DNA of 64,000 nt, taken from assembly GCA_016214035.1 (NCBI GenBank), contig JACRPF010000018.1, forward strand, positions 62,001 through 126,000. Direction: 5' to 3'. Below the pieces are notes generated by a model. That model did no database searches. It was not told the DNA's origin and saw only the letters and a program-made list of their open reading frames with translations. The number at the start of each line of letters is the position of its first letter. The first letter of the stretch is position 1. Shown here piece by piece: positions 1 through 8,381 of the stretch. The position numbers were made by a program, and so were the translations under genes. Origin of the DNA: Spirochaetota bacterium (GTDB taxonomy: Bacteria > Spirochaetota > Brachyspiria > Brachyspirales > JACRPF01).

Positions 1-438
1 ATCGTCAACATGGGCATCGGGGGGCGGAGCGCTTCACCGAACGAAGGCACGCTCGTTGGACAGCAGAACGGCGATGTAGTAAGCATACTCATCGGAGTCA
101 ACGACTGGCAGGGAGGACGATCTATCGCGTCGTTCAAAGTGAATATCGAAGGATTCCTGAAAAACCTCCGTACCGCACAGCCGTTGGTTCCGCTTGTCAT
201 CATCACGCCGCTCTGGGTACCGGCGTCGTGGAAACCGGCGTCGGCAAAACTTGATCTTGAGGAATATCGCGCGGCGCTTCGTGAAATAGTGACGGCACTG
301 AACGATACCAACATTAAACTTGTCGACGGAACAGCGCTCATCGATCATGACGATAAATATTTCGACAAGGTGGCGGTGCATCCGAACGATGACGGTTTCG
401 CGATGATGGCTGAACGGCTGGCCGCCGCGGTGGAATGA
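1..438 (+). CDS. SGNH/GDSL-family hydrolase, C-terminal part
   Basis: The reading frame is already open at base 1, so the gene starts upstream of the window and the N-terminal block with the catalytic GDS serine is not visible. What remains fits an SGNH hydrolase. There is a block II-like glycine in GIGG near the start, GVND (block III Asn), and VHPNDDGF near the C-terminus, whose His completes the catalytic dyad. SGNH enzymes of this kind deacetylate or deacylate carbohydrates and lipids. The following gene, a WbsX/GH99-like protein 47 bp downstream on the same strand, suggests a saccharide-related role. The exact substrate is unknown. Confidence 0.75.
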   Translation: MVNMGIGGRSASPNEGTLVGQQNGDVVSILIGVNDWQGGRSIASFKVNIEGFLKNLRTAQPLVPLVIITPLWVPASWKPASAKLDLEEYRAALREIVTALNDTNIKLVDGTALIDHDDKYFDKVAVHPNDDGFAMMAERLAAAVE

Positions 439-485
439 GCTTTACTTAACGAAGACGATACTCCCCTACCACACAAGGAGCGTTT

Positions 486-1610
486 ATGGCACAGCATTCC
501 CGCCCGGATATCGTATCGGTGTATTATCCGCACTGGCACACCTACGATCACGGTATTTCATGGAAAGGTGAAGGCTGGACGGAATGGGAAGGTGTCAAAA
601 GTGCCGTCCCGCGTTTTGAAGGACATCTTCAGCCCAAAAAACCCGTCTGGGGATATTTTGATGAAAGCGATCCGCTGTGGGCCGGACGCGAAATCGATCT
701 TGCCGCGGATCACGGAATCGATGTGTTCATGTATTGCTGGTACTGGTACAGCGGCGTCAGAAATATGGAGGAGGCTCTTGAAAACGGTTTTCTGAAATCA
801 TCGAACCGCTCGCGTATGAAATTCGCGCTCATGTGGGCAAATCACGACAGGAGAGATCAGTTCTGTCCCGAATTCGGCGTACCGAGAACCGTATGGCTTC
901 CGTCGCGTCATTCCGAACGCGATCTGTTCCGTGTCATCGATTACTGCACCGAACATTATTTCAGCCAGCCGAATTACTGGCGCATCGACAACCGTCTTTT
1001 TTTCAGCATATTCGACCCGACGCATTTCATCAACGATCTCGGCGGAGCGGACAACACACGCCGCCTATTCGAAACCATCGACAGACATCTCGAGCGGCTG
1101 GGACAACCGTCCATGCATTGGAGCGCCATGGCGACAAGTCCCGCGGCGGCTCAACTCGCAGCTCAGGCGGGTTTTCACAGCACGGGCACGTACAATATAG
1201 CATCAGCCGGTAAAAGCAGACCCGATTTCACCGAACGGTATGAAGACGTCATGGAGATGCATCGTCTGCGCTGGCAGCAGCTCTCCTCAGAAAAACTGCC
1301 CTACTTTCCGGTCGTATCCATGGGCTGGGACCCGTCCCCGCGTTGCCGCGCTGACGTGTCATGGCCGTTTCAGCGCAATGAATATCCATATTCGCCGGTG
1401 GTTATCGGAAACACCCCCGAGCGATATGAGGAACTCCTTCGTGATGCCGCACGCCACCTCGCACAGGCGCCGCATTCGCCGCGCGCCGTCATGCTCTACG
1501 CATGGAATGAATGGACCGAAGGCGGTTATCTATTACCCGAAGAACGCTGCGGTACCGCATACCTCGATGCGATTAAGAAAATATTCGGGACGTCCGCCGC
1601 ACCCGCATAA
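486..1610 (+). CDS. WbsX / GH99-like glycan-processing protein
   Basis: This 374-residue protein has the layout of the WbsX (Glyco_tran_WbsX) / GH99-like family. The N-terminus has YYPHWH and the WTEWEGVK segment, followed by a mid-region of a TIM-barrel type. Near the C-terminus is the family signature AWNEWTEGGYLLP. Members occur in O-antigen clusters and in polysaccharide-degradation loci and resemble endo-alpha-mannosidases. No signal peptide is visible, so a cytoplasmic site is likely. An AAGGAG ribosome-binding site lies six bases before the ATG. Whether it is a hydrolase or a transferase cannot be decided from the sequence. Confidence 0.8.
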   Translation: MAQHSRPDIVSVYYPHWHTYDHGISWKGEGWTEWEGVKSAVPRFEGHLQPKKPVWGYFDESDPLWAGREIDLAADHGIDVFMYCWYWYSGVRNMEEALENGFLKSSNRSRMKFALMWANHDRRDQFCPEFGVPRTVWLPSRHSERDLFRVIDYCTEHYFSQPNYWRIDNRLFFSIFDPTHFINDLGGADNTRRLFETIDRHLERLGQPSMHWSAMATSPAAAQLAAQAGFHSTGTYNIASAGKSRPDFTERYEDVMEMHRLRWQQLSSEKLPYFPVVSMGWDPSPRCRADVSWPFQRNEYPYSPVVIGNTPERYEELLRDAARHLAQAPHSPRAVMLYAWNEWTEGGYLLPEERCGTAYLDAIKKIFGTSAAPA

Positions 1611-1685
1611 ACATCATTTCATTGCATTTTTCATCGATTGCTGTACTATTCCCGCGTAGTAGAACCCGCCTCTGAGGAATATGAC

Positions 1686-2471
1686 ATGCACAACGACTTC
1701 GCCGAACTTGTCCGCATCATGGCCCGCCTGCGCGGTGAGAACGGCTGTGCATGGGACAAAGAACAGACCTACGACACCATTCGTCCCTATCTGCTTGAAG
1801 AGACCTATGAAGTCATCGAGACAATACTTGATAAGAATTTTGAGGGGCTTAAGGAAGAACTCGGCGATCTGCTGCTCCAGGTGGTGTTTCTCTCGCAGAT
1901 AGCGGCTGATGAAAAACGGTTCTCTATTGACGATGTCGTACGCACCATCAATGAAAAGCTCATCCGCCGTCATCCGCATGTGTTCGGCGACGAGGAAACA
2001 AACGACACGAACGTCATCCTCAAAAAATGGGAAGACATAAAAAAGAAGGAAAAAGCCGATAAAAATATCGAACATAAGTCCATACTTGACGGCGTGCCGA
2101 AAATACTTCCGGCGCTGACGCAGGCGCATAAGATACAGGGCAAGGCAAAACGTGTGGGCTTTGATTTCCCCGACCATCATGAGGCGTTCAAAAAGGTGCA
2201 CGAAGAGGTTACGGAGCTCGAGGAAGAACTCAACGCAGGAGAACAGAACGCCAACCGTATCGAGGAAGAAATAGGCGATTTGCTTTTCGCCGTCACCAAT
2301 GTGGCACGCATGCTCTCCATCGACGCAGAGGGAGCACTCATGAAAGCCAACAGAAAATTCAGAAGCCGCTTTTCGGGCATTGAAGACCATTTTGCGAAAA
2401 AAGGAAAGGACCTCACGTCGGTCACACTCGCGGAAATGGACGCCGTCTGGGAAGAACAGAAACGTGCCTAA
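1686..2471 (+). CDS. mazG: Nucleoside triphosphate pyrophosphohydrolase MazG
   Basis: All-alpha NTP pyrophosphohydrolase that hydrolyses NTPs to NMP and PPi, which cleans the nucleotide pool. The hallmark stretch GCAWDKEQTYDTIRPYLLEE and the metal-binding EExxD pattern (EELGDLLLQVVF) are in the first domain. A second EExxD copy (EEEIGDLLFAVTNVARM) near residue 200 shows the usual tandem MazG architecture. I chose the ATG at 1686 (MHNDF) rather than an upstream in-frame start at 1638, because GAGGAA sits just before it and family members begin here. The stop overlaps the GTG start of the next gene by 8 bases, so the two are probably translationally coupled. Confidence 0.93.
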   Translation: MHNDFAELVRIMARLRGENGCAWDKEQTYDTIRPYLLEETYEVIETILDKNFEGLKEELGDLLLQVVFLSQIAADEKRFSIDDVVRTINEKLIRRHPHVFGDEETNDTNVILKKWEDIKKKEKADKNIEHKSILDGVPKILPALTQAHKIQGKAKRVGFDFPDHHEAFKKVHEEVTELEEELNAGEQNANRIEEEIGDLLFAVTNVARMLSIDAEGALMKANRKFRSRFSGIEDHFAKKGKDLTSVTLAEMDAVWEEQKRA

Positions 2472-3429
2472 AGCGCCGCACATACGATTCGCGGAACCGG
2501 GGGACATAAGCGCCGCAGAGCGCATATGCCGGAGCGCATTTTCACTTACCGCCATCGATACCGACCCGATGCTGAACCTTCGCGGCGGTGATTACCTCTA
2601 TCGCTTTTATGCACAGCGCGCATTCGAAAAATATCCCGCAAACTGCTTCGTGGCGGAAATCGACGGAACACCGAGCGGATTCATCATCATCGGCAATGAT
2701 GCGGACTTCAGCGCACGTATCGGCAAGCGGGTGGGGAGCATACTCCTCCTCGGTGTGCTCCCCGAGCTGCAGGGCCGCGGCATCGGGCAGACACTCATAC
2801 AGACCGCAATAAACCACTTCAGAAAAGAAAAATTCTCGCTCGTATCCGTCGGCACCGACGCGGACAACACCAGCGCCCTCTGCGCCTATGAAAAAAAAGG
2901 ATTCCGCACCATATTGAACTGGGCGACATTCCGCCGCTATCCGCCGCACGCTGCGGCCGAGCCATCGCCGGTTCGTCTTGAAAAAACATCAACCGATGTC
3001 TCTTTCATCGAAAAATACGACTACCTGCGCACACACTCGTTCTTCTACGACAAACGCCTCCCGCTCGATGCGGTGCGTGAGAAGCATTCGGCGCATATTG
3101 CAGCCGAGACCGCCTCGGGCGTGCGCGCGTTGTACCGGGTTTTCTATCTTGATAAGGAGATAGGCTTTCTGAGCATACGCGACGATGCGTGGATGACCGA
3201 GTTCACTGGCCGGCGTTTTGTGCGTATTGAAGACTGTCATATTATCCCGCAGTTTGCGCTTGACAACGCAGGCGTAGTGCGCCAGTGCATAGCACAGGCA
3301 ACAGTACTTGCCGGCAGCGATGTCATGGAGGCCTGGACTGCACTGAACCGGTTCACGTATATCAACGCGCTTACCGCAGGCGGTTTTTCCTTTGTGCACG
3401 CCGCGCAGGTACTGCATCTTTGGCTGTAA
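2464..3429 (+). CDS. GNAT N-acetyltransferase with a second GNAT-like domain
   Basis: The N-terminal half (residues about 5-160) is a clear GNAT acetyl-CoA fold. It carries the motif A pyrophosphate loop ELQGRGIGQTLI and the following NTSALCAYEKKGF helix. The C-terminal 150 residues look like a degraded second GNAT domain with no convincing Q/RxxGxG/A loop. The GTG at 2464 overlaps the mazG end by 8 bases. A longer frame begins upstream, but that part lies wholly within mazG. The acetyl acceptor is unknown. The TauE/SafE gene follows after 9 bases, so the three genes look like one transcript. Confidence 0.8.
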   Translation: MPKAPHIRFAEPGDISAAERICRSAFSLTAIDTDPMLNLRGGDYLYRFYAQRAFEKYPANCFVAEIDGTPSGFIIIGNDADFSARIGKRVGSILLLGVLPELQGRGIGQTLIQTAINHFRKEKFSLVSVGTDADNTSALCAYEKKGFRTILNWATFRRYPPHAAAEPSPVRLEKTSTDVSFIEKYDYLRTHSFFYDKRLPLDAVREKHSAHIAAETASGVRALYRVFYLDKEIGFLSIRDDAWMTEFTGRRFVRIEDCHIIPQFALDNAGVVRQCIAQATVLAGSDVMEAWTALNRFTYINALTAGGFSFVHAAQVLHLWL

Positions 3430-3438
3430 GGAGCTCAC

Positions 3439-4179
3439 ATGTTCGATCTCACCCCGCTGCAATGGTTACTTTCCGGTATCGCCGGATTTTTTGTAGGTCT
3501 CGCCAAAACCGGTATCTCCGGTCTCGGCATCGCCGTGGTCCCGCTCATGGCGTCGGTATTCCCCTCGCGCGCGTCCACCGGCATCATCCTGCCCATGCTC
3601 ATCATGGCCGACATCATGGCGGTACTCTACTACCGCCGTCACGCGCAGTGGAATCTGCTCCTGCGCATCATCCCGTTCTCGATTACGGGCGTCATCATGG
3701 GCTATTTCATGCTCGGTATCGTCAACGACATGCAGATGCGCTACATTATAGCAATTGTCATCATCGTGCTGCTGATTGTAAGCGCGCTCAAGGATTTCGG
3801 CGTCATTAGAGAAAATGCCATACCAACGAACATCATCTTCACCGCAACGATGGGTATTCTCGCCGGCATGACGACGATGCTTGCCAACGCCGCCGGCCCT
3901 ATCATGGTGATTTATCTCCTGTCCATGGGACTCATGAAAAACGAATTCATCGGCACGAGTTCGTGGTATTTCCTGCTCATCAACTGCTTCAAAGTACCGT
4001 TCTCCGCATCACTCGGGCTGATAACACCGACGACACTCCTGTTCAATGTGAAGCTGCTGCCGTTCATCATTCTCGGCGCCGTAGTCGGGATCCTCATCGT
4101 AAAAAAGATTCCGCAGACCGCTTTCCGCATCACGGTACAGGTACTCGCCTTTGCCGCGGCGATAAAACTGATATTCTAA
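3439..4179 (+). CDS. TSUP (TauE/SafE) family membrane transporter
   Basis: This 246-residue integral membrane protein has about seven to eight hydrophobic segments and the TSUP family opening (GIAGFFVGLAKTGISGLG). The internal repeat of the family is visible as TMGILAGMTTMLANAAGPIM in the second half. TSUP proteins move organosulfur or C2 compounds such as sulfite, sulfoacetate or thiosulfate across the cytoplasmic membrane. No sulfur-metabolism gene is adjacent, so the substrate is open. A strong TAAGGAG lies ahead of the ATG, 9 bases after the acetyltransferase stop. Confidence 0.85.
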   Translation: MFDLTPLQWLLSGIAGFFVGLAKTGISGLGIAVVPLMASVFPSRASTGIILPMLIMADIMAVLYYRRHAQWNLLLRIIPFSITGVIMGYFMLGIVNDMQMRYIIAIVIIVLLIVSALKDFGVIRENAIPTNIIFTATMGILAGMTTMLANAAGPIMVIYLLSMGLMKNEFIGTSSWYFLLINCFKVPFSASLGLITPTTLLFNVKLLPFIILGAVVGILIVKKIPQTAFRITVQVLAFAAAIKLIF

Positions 4180-4197
4180 GGGATTTTACAGAATACG

Positions 4198-5097
4198 ATG
4201 AAACAGCATATACAAACGCCCCAGAGGCCCCAGAGGACAAGGGCCTCTGCGAAATGGTTCACATCTCTCGCCGCCATACTGCTTCTCACCGCACCGGTCC
4301 AAGCCCGTGACGGCTATACGGTCACACGGAATATCCACTATGTCCCCGGAACGAACTATCAGCAGACACTCGATATCTATACTCCGACAAGTACCGTGCA
4401 ATCGCCGATGGTCGTATTTATACACGGCGGCGGATGGCAGAAGGGCGATAAAACGAACATCGACCGCAAGGCTGATTATTTCACCTCGCATGGGTATGTG
4501 TTTGCCAGCATCAATCACCGGCTCTCACCGGCGGTAACGCATCCGGCGCATGTTGACGATGTCGCACATGCGCTTGCCTATCTCGCTTCGAACAGTACCC
4601 GGTTTCACGGGGACACGAATCGCATCTACCTCATCGGCCATTCATCCGGAGCGCATCTGGCGGCTCTTGTTGCGGTGGATGCACGTCCGCTCCGCGCTTG
4701 CGGGCAGACTACCGCCATTATTAAAGGAGTTATCCTGCTTGACACCGCGGCATACGATATTCCGCTGCTTCTTGCACGAAAAGACGTATATGCTGAACAG
4801 CGAAGTCTCTATGAAATCGCATTCACAAGAAACATACGAACACAGAAAGACGCCTCTCCGCAATGTCATATCGCTAAAAACACTTATATCCCTTCGTTCC
4901 TTGTCTTATATATATCTGAAAGAAGCGATTCAAAAGCGGCTTCGGAACGTTTTTCAGCGGCATTGACGAAAGCCGGTGCGTCTGCCATGCTTTCACGCAT
5001 AAACAAGACGCATGACGGCATAAATAAGGATGTCGGCATAGAAGGCGATGCGCTTACAAAGCAGATAATGGATTTCCTCACTGCCGGTGACCGGTAA
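4198..5097 (+). CDS. Secreted alpha/beta-hydrolase (esterase)
   Basis: An N-terminal stretch rich in Arg and Gln is followed by a hydrophobic core (SLAAILLLTAPVQA), which reads as an exported signal peptide with an A-x-A-type cleavage site. The mature part has the oxyanion motif HGGGWQKGD and the nucleophile elbow GHSSGAH (GxSxG). A likely catalytic His lies in KTHDGINKD near the C-terminus. This is the HSL/BD-FAE-like carboxylesterase arrangement. Natural substrates could be acetylated or feruloylated saccharides, but that is inference. The 5' codons contain a short direct duplication (CCCAGAGG twice). The ribosome-binding site is weak. Confidence 0.82.
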   Translation: MKQHIQTPQRPQRTRASAKWFTSLAAILLLTAPVQARDGYTVTRNIHYVPGTNYQQTLDIYTPTSTVQSPMVVFIHGGGWQKGDKTNIDRKADYFTSHGYVFASINHRLSPAVTHPAHVDDVAHALAYLASNSTRFHGDTNRIYLIGHSSGAHLAALVAVDARPLRACGQTTAIIKGVILLDTAAYDIPLLLARKDVYAEQRSLYEIAFTRNIRTQKDASPQCHIAKNTYIPSFLVLYISERSDSKAASERFSAALTKAGASAMLSRINKTHDGINKDVGIEGDALTKQIMDFLTAGDR

Positions 5098-5144
5098 ATT
5101 TATGACACCTCGCGTCCGATAATAGAGTATTAGGAGCCATCGGC

Positions 5145-6101
5145 ATGCATATAACATTTTACGGCGTCCGCGGGTCACTTCCGACACCGCTTGACAGCAC
5201 ATCGCTTGAGCGTAAAGTGCTTGGCGCGGTGAATGCCGTCATGGCGAAAAAGATAAAAACTGCCAAAAGCGCCGATAAATTCATAAAAAATGCACCATTT
5301 TCATTAACGCATACATACGGCGGCAACACCATGTGTGTGGAAGTACGCGCCGATGACGGCAGACGCCTCATCCTTGACGGCGGCAGCGGTCTCCGCATGC
5401 TCGGGAACAGGATACTCAAAGAGGGATTCGGCAAAGGCCAGGGTGAAGCGCACATCCTCCTGTCGCATTTCCACGTCGACCATCTGCACGGCATACCGTT
5501 CTTCGTGCCGATATTCATTCCCGGCAACAAGATCAACTTTTATGCCGGCCATACACATGCGGCCGAATCACTCGCGCGATACATCAGCCCCCCGCTCTTC
5601 CCTATAGCATTCGACCTGCTTGCGTCCACACGCTCCGTGACCCTGGTACGGCCCGGCGAACAATACGAGATCAACGGCTTCAAGGTATCTGCGCATCCGC
5701 TCAATCATCCGAACGATTGTTTCGCGTACCGCATCGAATCCGGCGGTCAGACGGTCGTCTATGCGACCGACTCCGAGTTCATGGACAGGCCGCCGGACGA
5801 ACACCGGGCGTATGTCGATTTTTTCAGGAATGCCGATTGCCTTATCGCCGATGCACAGTACTCCATCGCCGATTCACTCGTCACAAAAACCGGCTGGGGT
5901 CACAGCTCGTTCAATATCGATATCGATCTAGCCTGCGAGGCGAATGTGAAGCGTCTCGTATTCTGCCATTATGATCCGCTCATGACCGACGAAGAAATTG
6001 ATCAGCTGCTCGCCGATGCGAATGAATATCTCAATTTTGCAAAGACAGGCAAACGGCTCGCGCTCGATGTGGCATGCGAAGAGCGGGAACTTACCCTTTA
6101 A
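5145..6101 (+). CDS. MBL-fold metallo-hydrolase (cyclic phosphodiesterase-like)
   Basis: This 318-residue metallo-beta-lactamase-fold enzyme has all the expected metal ligands. They are SHFHVDH (HxHxDH), a His in HPLNHPND, the bridging Asp in YATDSEF and a C-terminal His in FCHYDP. The opening GVRGSLPTP and the GGNTMCVEV segment match the PhnP/phosphoribosyl cyclic phosphodiesterase-like branch that also includes cAMP phosphodiesterase homologues. A long N-terminal helical insert (residues about 20-50) is unusual. TTAGGAG precedes the ATG. The end overlaps the convergent smpB by 11 bases. Confidence 0.85.
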   Translation: MHITFYGVRGSLPTPLDSTSLERKVLGAVNAVMAKKIKTAKSADKFIKNAPFSLTHTYGGNTMCVEVRADDGRRLILDGGSGLRMLGNRILKEGFGKGQGEAHILLSHFHVDHLHGIPFFVPIFIPGNKINFYAGHTHAAESLARYISPPLFPIAFDLLASTRSVTLVRPGEQYEINGFKVSAHPLNHPNDCFAYRIESGGQTVVYATDSEFMDRPPDEHRAYVDFFRNADCLIADAQYSIADSLVTKTGWGHSSFNIDIDLACEANVKRLVFCHYDPLMTDEEIDQLLADANEYLNFAKTGKRLALDVACEERELTL

Positions 6102-6570
6102 TATCCCGTTCCATATCACGGTCCATATCGCGTTTCTTTATTGAATCACGCTTATCATACTGCTTCTTACCGCGCACCAGGCCTATCGAAACCTTGATCT
6201 TATTATCCTTAAAATATAGCGAAAGCGGAACCATTGAATATCCGCGCTCCTTGATGCGTCCGGTGAGCTTATTCAATTCATGCCGATGCAGCAGCAGTTT
6301 TCGCGACCGTTCCGGGTCATGATTGCTGAGGTTCCCGAACTCATACGGCGATATATGCAGATTAACGAGATAGAGCTCATTTCCTTTAAAAACGGCGAAT
6401 GAATCCTTCATCGTTACGCTGCCCGCACGAAGCGATTTCACCTCGGTACCCACGAGCGCGATGCCCGCTTCATACTTCTCAATTATCTCGTAATCGAAAA
6501 ACGCTTTTTTATTACGCGCGATATCACGCGGCGTATCATCCTTGCTGTGCTCTTCCTTAACCTTACCCAT
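6091..6570 (-). CDS. smpB: SsrA-binding protein SmpB
   Basis: SmpB binds tmRNA and delivers it to stalled ribosomes for trans-translation. The 159-residue product has the family core: ARNKKAFFDYEIIEKYEAG, GTEVKSLRAG, LYLVNLHISPYE and the RKLLLHRHEL block. Its basic C-terminal tail (KKQYDKRDSIKKR followed by a DMDRDMERD run) is the part that enters the mRNA channel. The tail has a short Asp-Met-Asp-Arg repeat that is a little longer than usual. The start codon overlaps the ddl stop by one base (TGATG). No tmRNA gene was found in the window. Confidence 0.96.
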   Translation of the reverse strand: MGKVKEEHSKDDTPRDIARNKKAFFDYEIIEKYEAGIALVGTEVKSLRAGSVTMKDSFAVFKGNELYLVNLHISPYEFGNLSNHDPERSRKLLLHRHELNKLTGRIKERGYSMVPLSLYFKDNKIKVSIGLVRGKKQYDKRDSIKKRDMDRDMERDIKG

Positions 6571-7538
6571 CAGCGGACGACTTTATATCCGAGGATATAC
6601 AACACAAAATCGTCAAACGCAATGCCAGCCTGCTTCGCCATCTGCGGAAGATCCGACGTATCGGTCATGCCGGGCTGCGTATTGTTTTCAATAAGGTGCG
6701 GATTGCCGTTCCCGTCAATGATGACGTCGATGCGGCACACACCCTCGCAATCGAGTGCGTCGTATGCGTTCTTCACGAGCGCGCACACGGCGCCTTCGGT
6801 ACGCACATCGAGCTTTGCCGGCATCTCGAATTCCGTTCTGCCGTGCGTATATTTCGCTTCATAATCATAAAATTCATTTTTCGGGTTGATGCCGAGTATC
6901 GGCAGTGTGAACGGCCGTCCGTCGACACGAAGCACACCAACGGTCACTTCCTTGCCTTTGATGAACTCTTCAACGAAAAAATCCCTTGCAGCAAGCTTAG
7001 CCGTTACCGATGCAAATTCCGCCGCCGTTTTCACGATGAACACGTTCACGCTCGATCCGTTCTCCCGGGGCTTGATGACAACCGGCAGTGTCAACGTGAC
7101 ACGATCGAATACGAGCCGCTCACCCTCAACGCGTTTCAGGCGTTCCAGGAGCGCGAACTGCGGTGTTGACAGTCCGTAGTACGCCCACACCTCTTTCGCC
7201 TTGGTCTTGTTCATGCAGAGCGAACTGACGAGCACATTCTCGCCGGTATAACCCACGCCGAGCATCTCGAGAATTCCCTGCATCACACCGTCCTCTCCAT
7301 ATGTTCCGTGCAGTGTGTTGTACACATACCCTATCTTTTTCTCCATCAGAACCGAGGCAATATCTTTCTGCACATCGATAAGCGAAACATCGAGCGGAAA
7401 CTCTTTGAGCGCATTATACACATTTGTGCCGCTGCGAAGCGACACTTCACGCTCGTCGGAAAGCCCGCCGCACAGCACGCCGATGCGGATATTTTTAAAA
7501 TAGGCAAGCACTTTGTTTTTATCGAATGACAGCTGCAT
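6570..7538 (-). CDS. ddl: D-alanine--D-alanine ligase
   Basis: ATP-grasp enzyme that joins two D-alanines for peptidoglycan precursors in the cytoplasm. Family features in order: GGLSDEREVSLRSG at the N-terminus, LHGTYGEDGVMQG (ligand-binding loop), MNKTKAKEVW, VVIKPRENGSSVNV (ATP-binding), EEFIKGKEVTVGVL, and the C-terminal metal site (CRIDVIIDGNGNPHLIENNTQPGMT). I prefer the ATG at 7538 to the TTG immediately before it, because GAGGCG is then well placed. It is translationally coupled to smpB. Confidence 0.95.
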   Translation of the reverse strand: MQLSFDKNKVLAYFKNIRIGVLCGGLSDEREVSLRSGTNVYNALKEFPLDVSLIDVQKDIASVLMEKKIGYVYNTLHGTYGEDGVMQGILEMLGVGYTGENVLVSSLCMNKTKAKEVWAYYGLSTPQFALLERLKRVEGERLVFDRVTLTLPVVIKPRENGSSVNVFIVKTAAEFASVTAKLAARDFFVEEFIKGKEVTVGVLRVDGRPFTLPILGINPKNEFYDYEAKYTHGRTEFEMPAKLDVRTEGAVCALVKNAYDALDCEGVCRIDVIIDGNGNPHLIENNTQPGMTDTSDLPQMAKQAGIAFDDFVLYILGYKVVR

Positions 7539-7576
7539 CAACGCCTCTCTATCATGTACTCTGATATTACCGCTGA

Positions 7577-7870
7577 TTACCCGTGAATATCGCAGGTTTC
7601 CAGTATCTTTTCATGCCGCTCGCGTTCCTTGCCGGAAAGCGGTGCGTATTTGCTCTTAGAATGCAGATCAACAGCAAGTTCGACGAATTTCGCCTTAAAG
7701 AACTGCGACGCTTTCGTGAGCGTCTCAGCCTGCGCCGAAATGCCGAGTTCGTGGCTGGACACGACGAAATGGTCCTCGCCCTGTACGGTCAGAAGCGCCG
7801 TGAACGGTTTTTTGAAGTGCACCTGTTCGGTGTCCGACATCTTCATGGCGAGATTTTTCTTTTCTATCAT
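7577..7870 (-). CDS. Small HicB-like domain protein
   Basis: This 97-residue protein has an alternating pattern, FTALLTVQGEDHFVVSSHELGI then AQAETLTKASQFFKAKFVELA. It resembles the HicB/UPF0150 fold (beta strands, EL-gxx, then Q-GET-L-EA-xx helix), so it may be an orphan HicB-like antitoxin. No hicA-like toxin gene is adjacent. The first ATG is only one base beyond the 3' end of tRNA-Gly, leaving no room for a ribosome-binding site except inside the tRNA. Internal ATGs at 7846 and 7840 also lack a good one. Function is otherwise unknown. Confidence 0.6.
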   Translation of the reverse strand: MIEKKNLAMKMSDTEQVHFKKPFTALLTVQGEDHFVVSSHELGISAQAETLTKASQFFKAKFVELAVDLHSKSKYAPLSGKERERHEKILETCDIHG

Positions 7871-7871
7871 G

Positions 7872-7943
7872 AGCGGGTGAACGGAGTCGAACCGTCGTCT
7901 TCAGCTTGGAAGGCTGAGGTAATAGCCGTTATACGACACCCGC
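7872..7943 (-). tRNA. tRNA-Gly (anticodon UCC)
   Basis: The minus strand folds into a full cloverleaf of 72 nt. The acceptor arms GCGGGTG and CACCCGC pair over 7 bp. The anticodon stem TCAGC/GCTGA encloses loop CTTCCAA with anticodon TCC, and the T arm carries GGTTCGACTCC. The discriminator base is U, as expected for tRNA-Gly. The CCA end is not encoded: the bases after the discriminator are C and then the ATG of the next gene. A plausible promoter lies 15 bp upstream. Confidence 0.93.
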
Positions 7944-7957
7944 GGGTGACGATGCCA

Positions 7958-7986
7958 ATACTACCACACCGCCGCAAAAAAAACAA
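7958..7986 (-). promoter_or_regulatory. Sigma70-type promoter for tRNA-Gly
   Basis: On the minus strand TTGTTT (7981-7986) and TAGTAT (7958-7963) are separated by 17 bp. Transcription would start near 7951, a few bases before the mature tRNA 5' end at 7943. Confidence 0.5.
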
Positions 7987-7996
7987 GTCTTTTTGA

Positions 7997-8024
7997 TTGA
8001 CTTTTTATGCTTTACTGCTATAAT
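7997..8024 (+). promoter_or_regulatory. Sigma70-type promoter for rpsF-ssb-rpsR
   Basis: TTGACT (7997-8002) and a perfect TATAAT (8019-8024) with a 16-bp spacer lie 64 bp ahead of rpsF. It is divergent from the tRNA-Gly promoter. Confidence 0.65.
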
Positions 8025-8087
8025 CGCCGCGACAAAAAATAACTCTGCGTATTCATTAAGGATACGCCGTAAGACCAAGGAGTTCGT

Positions 8088-8372
8088 ATGAGAAAATACG
8101 AAATACTGTTTTTCAGCGAGAACAACGACGCCGTGTTCACGCGCGCACGCGACAAAGTCAAGGCCGTACTGGAATCGCATCAGTGCACCATCGACAAGGA
8201 AGAAGACTTCGGCGTAAAAGAGCTCACGTATGATATCGGCAGGATCAACGAGGGTCACTATTTCTTCTACAATTTTTCAAGCCTGCCCGCTGCCATCAAA
8301 GAGATCGAACATGAGATCCGCCTTGACAGCACGATCCTCCGCAGCATGATCGTCGCAACCGACGGTAAATAG
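8088..8372 (+). CDS. rpsF: 30S ribosomal protein S6
   Basis: This 94-residue protein is a typical S6. It starts MRKYEILFF and contains the GVKELTYDIGRINEGHYFFYNF strand pair and the IRLDSTILRSMIV segment. S6 pairs with S18 on the small subunit platform. CAAGGAG precedes the ATG. It is the first gene of the rpsF-ssb-rpsR operon, a conserved bacterial order. Confidence 0.96.
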   Translation: MRKYEILFFSENNDAVFTRARDKVKAVLESHQCTIDKEEDFGVKELTYDIGRINEGHYFFYNFSSLPAAIKEIEHEIRLDSTILRSMIVATDGK

Positions 8373-8381
8373 GAGCGCGTT

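Noticed and set aside
1614-2555. A 313-codon open frame antisense to mazG
   Set aside because: It lies wholly opposite mazG and the acetyltransferase start, has a skewed Phe/Leu-rich composition and no family motif. It follows from the codon bias of the real genes.
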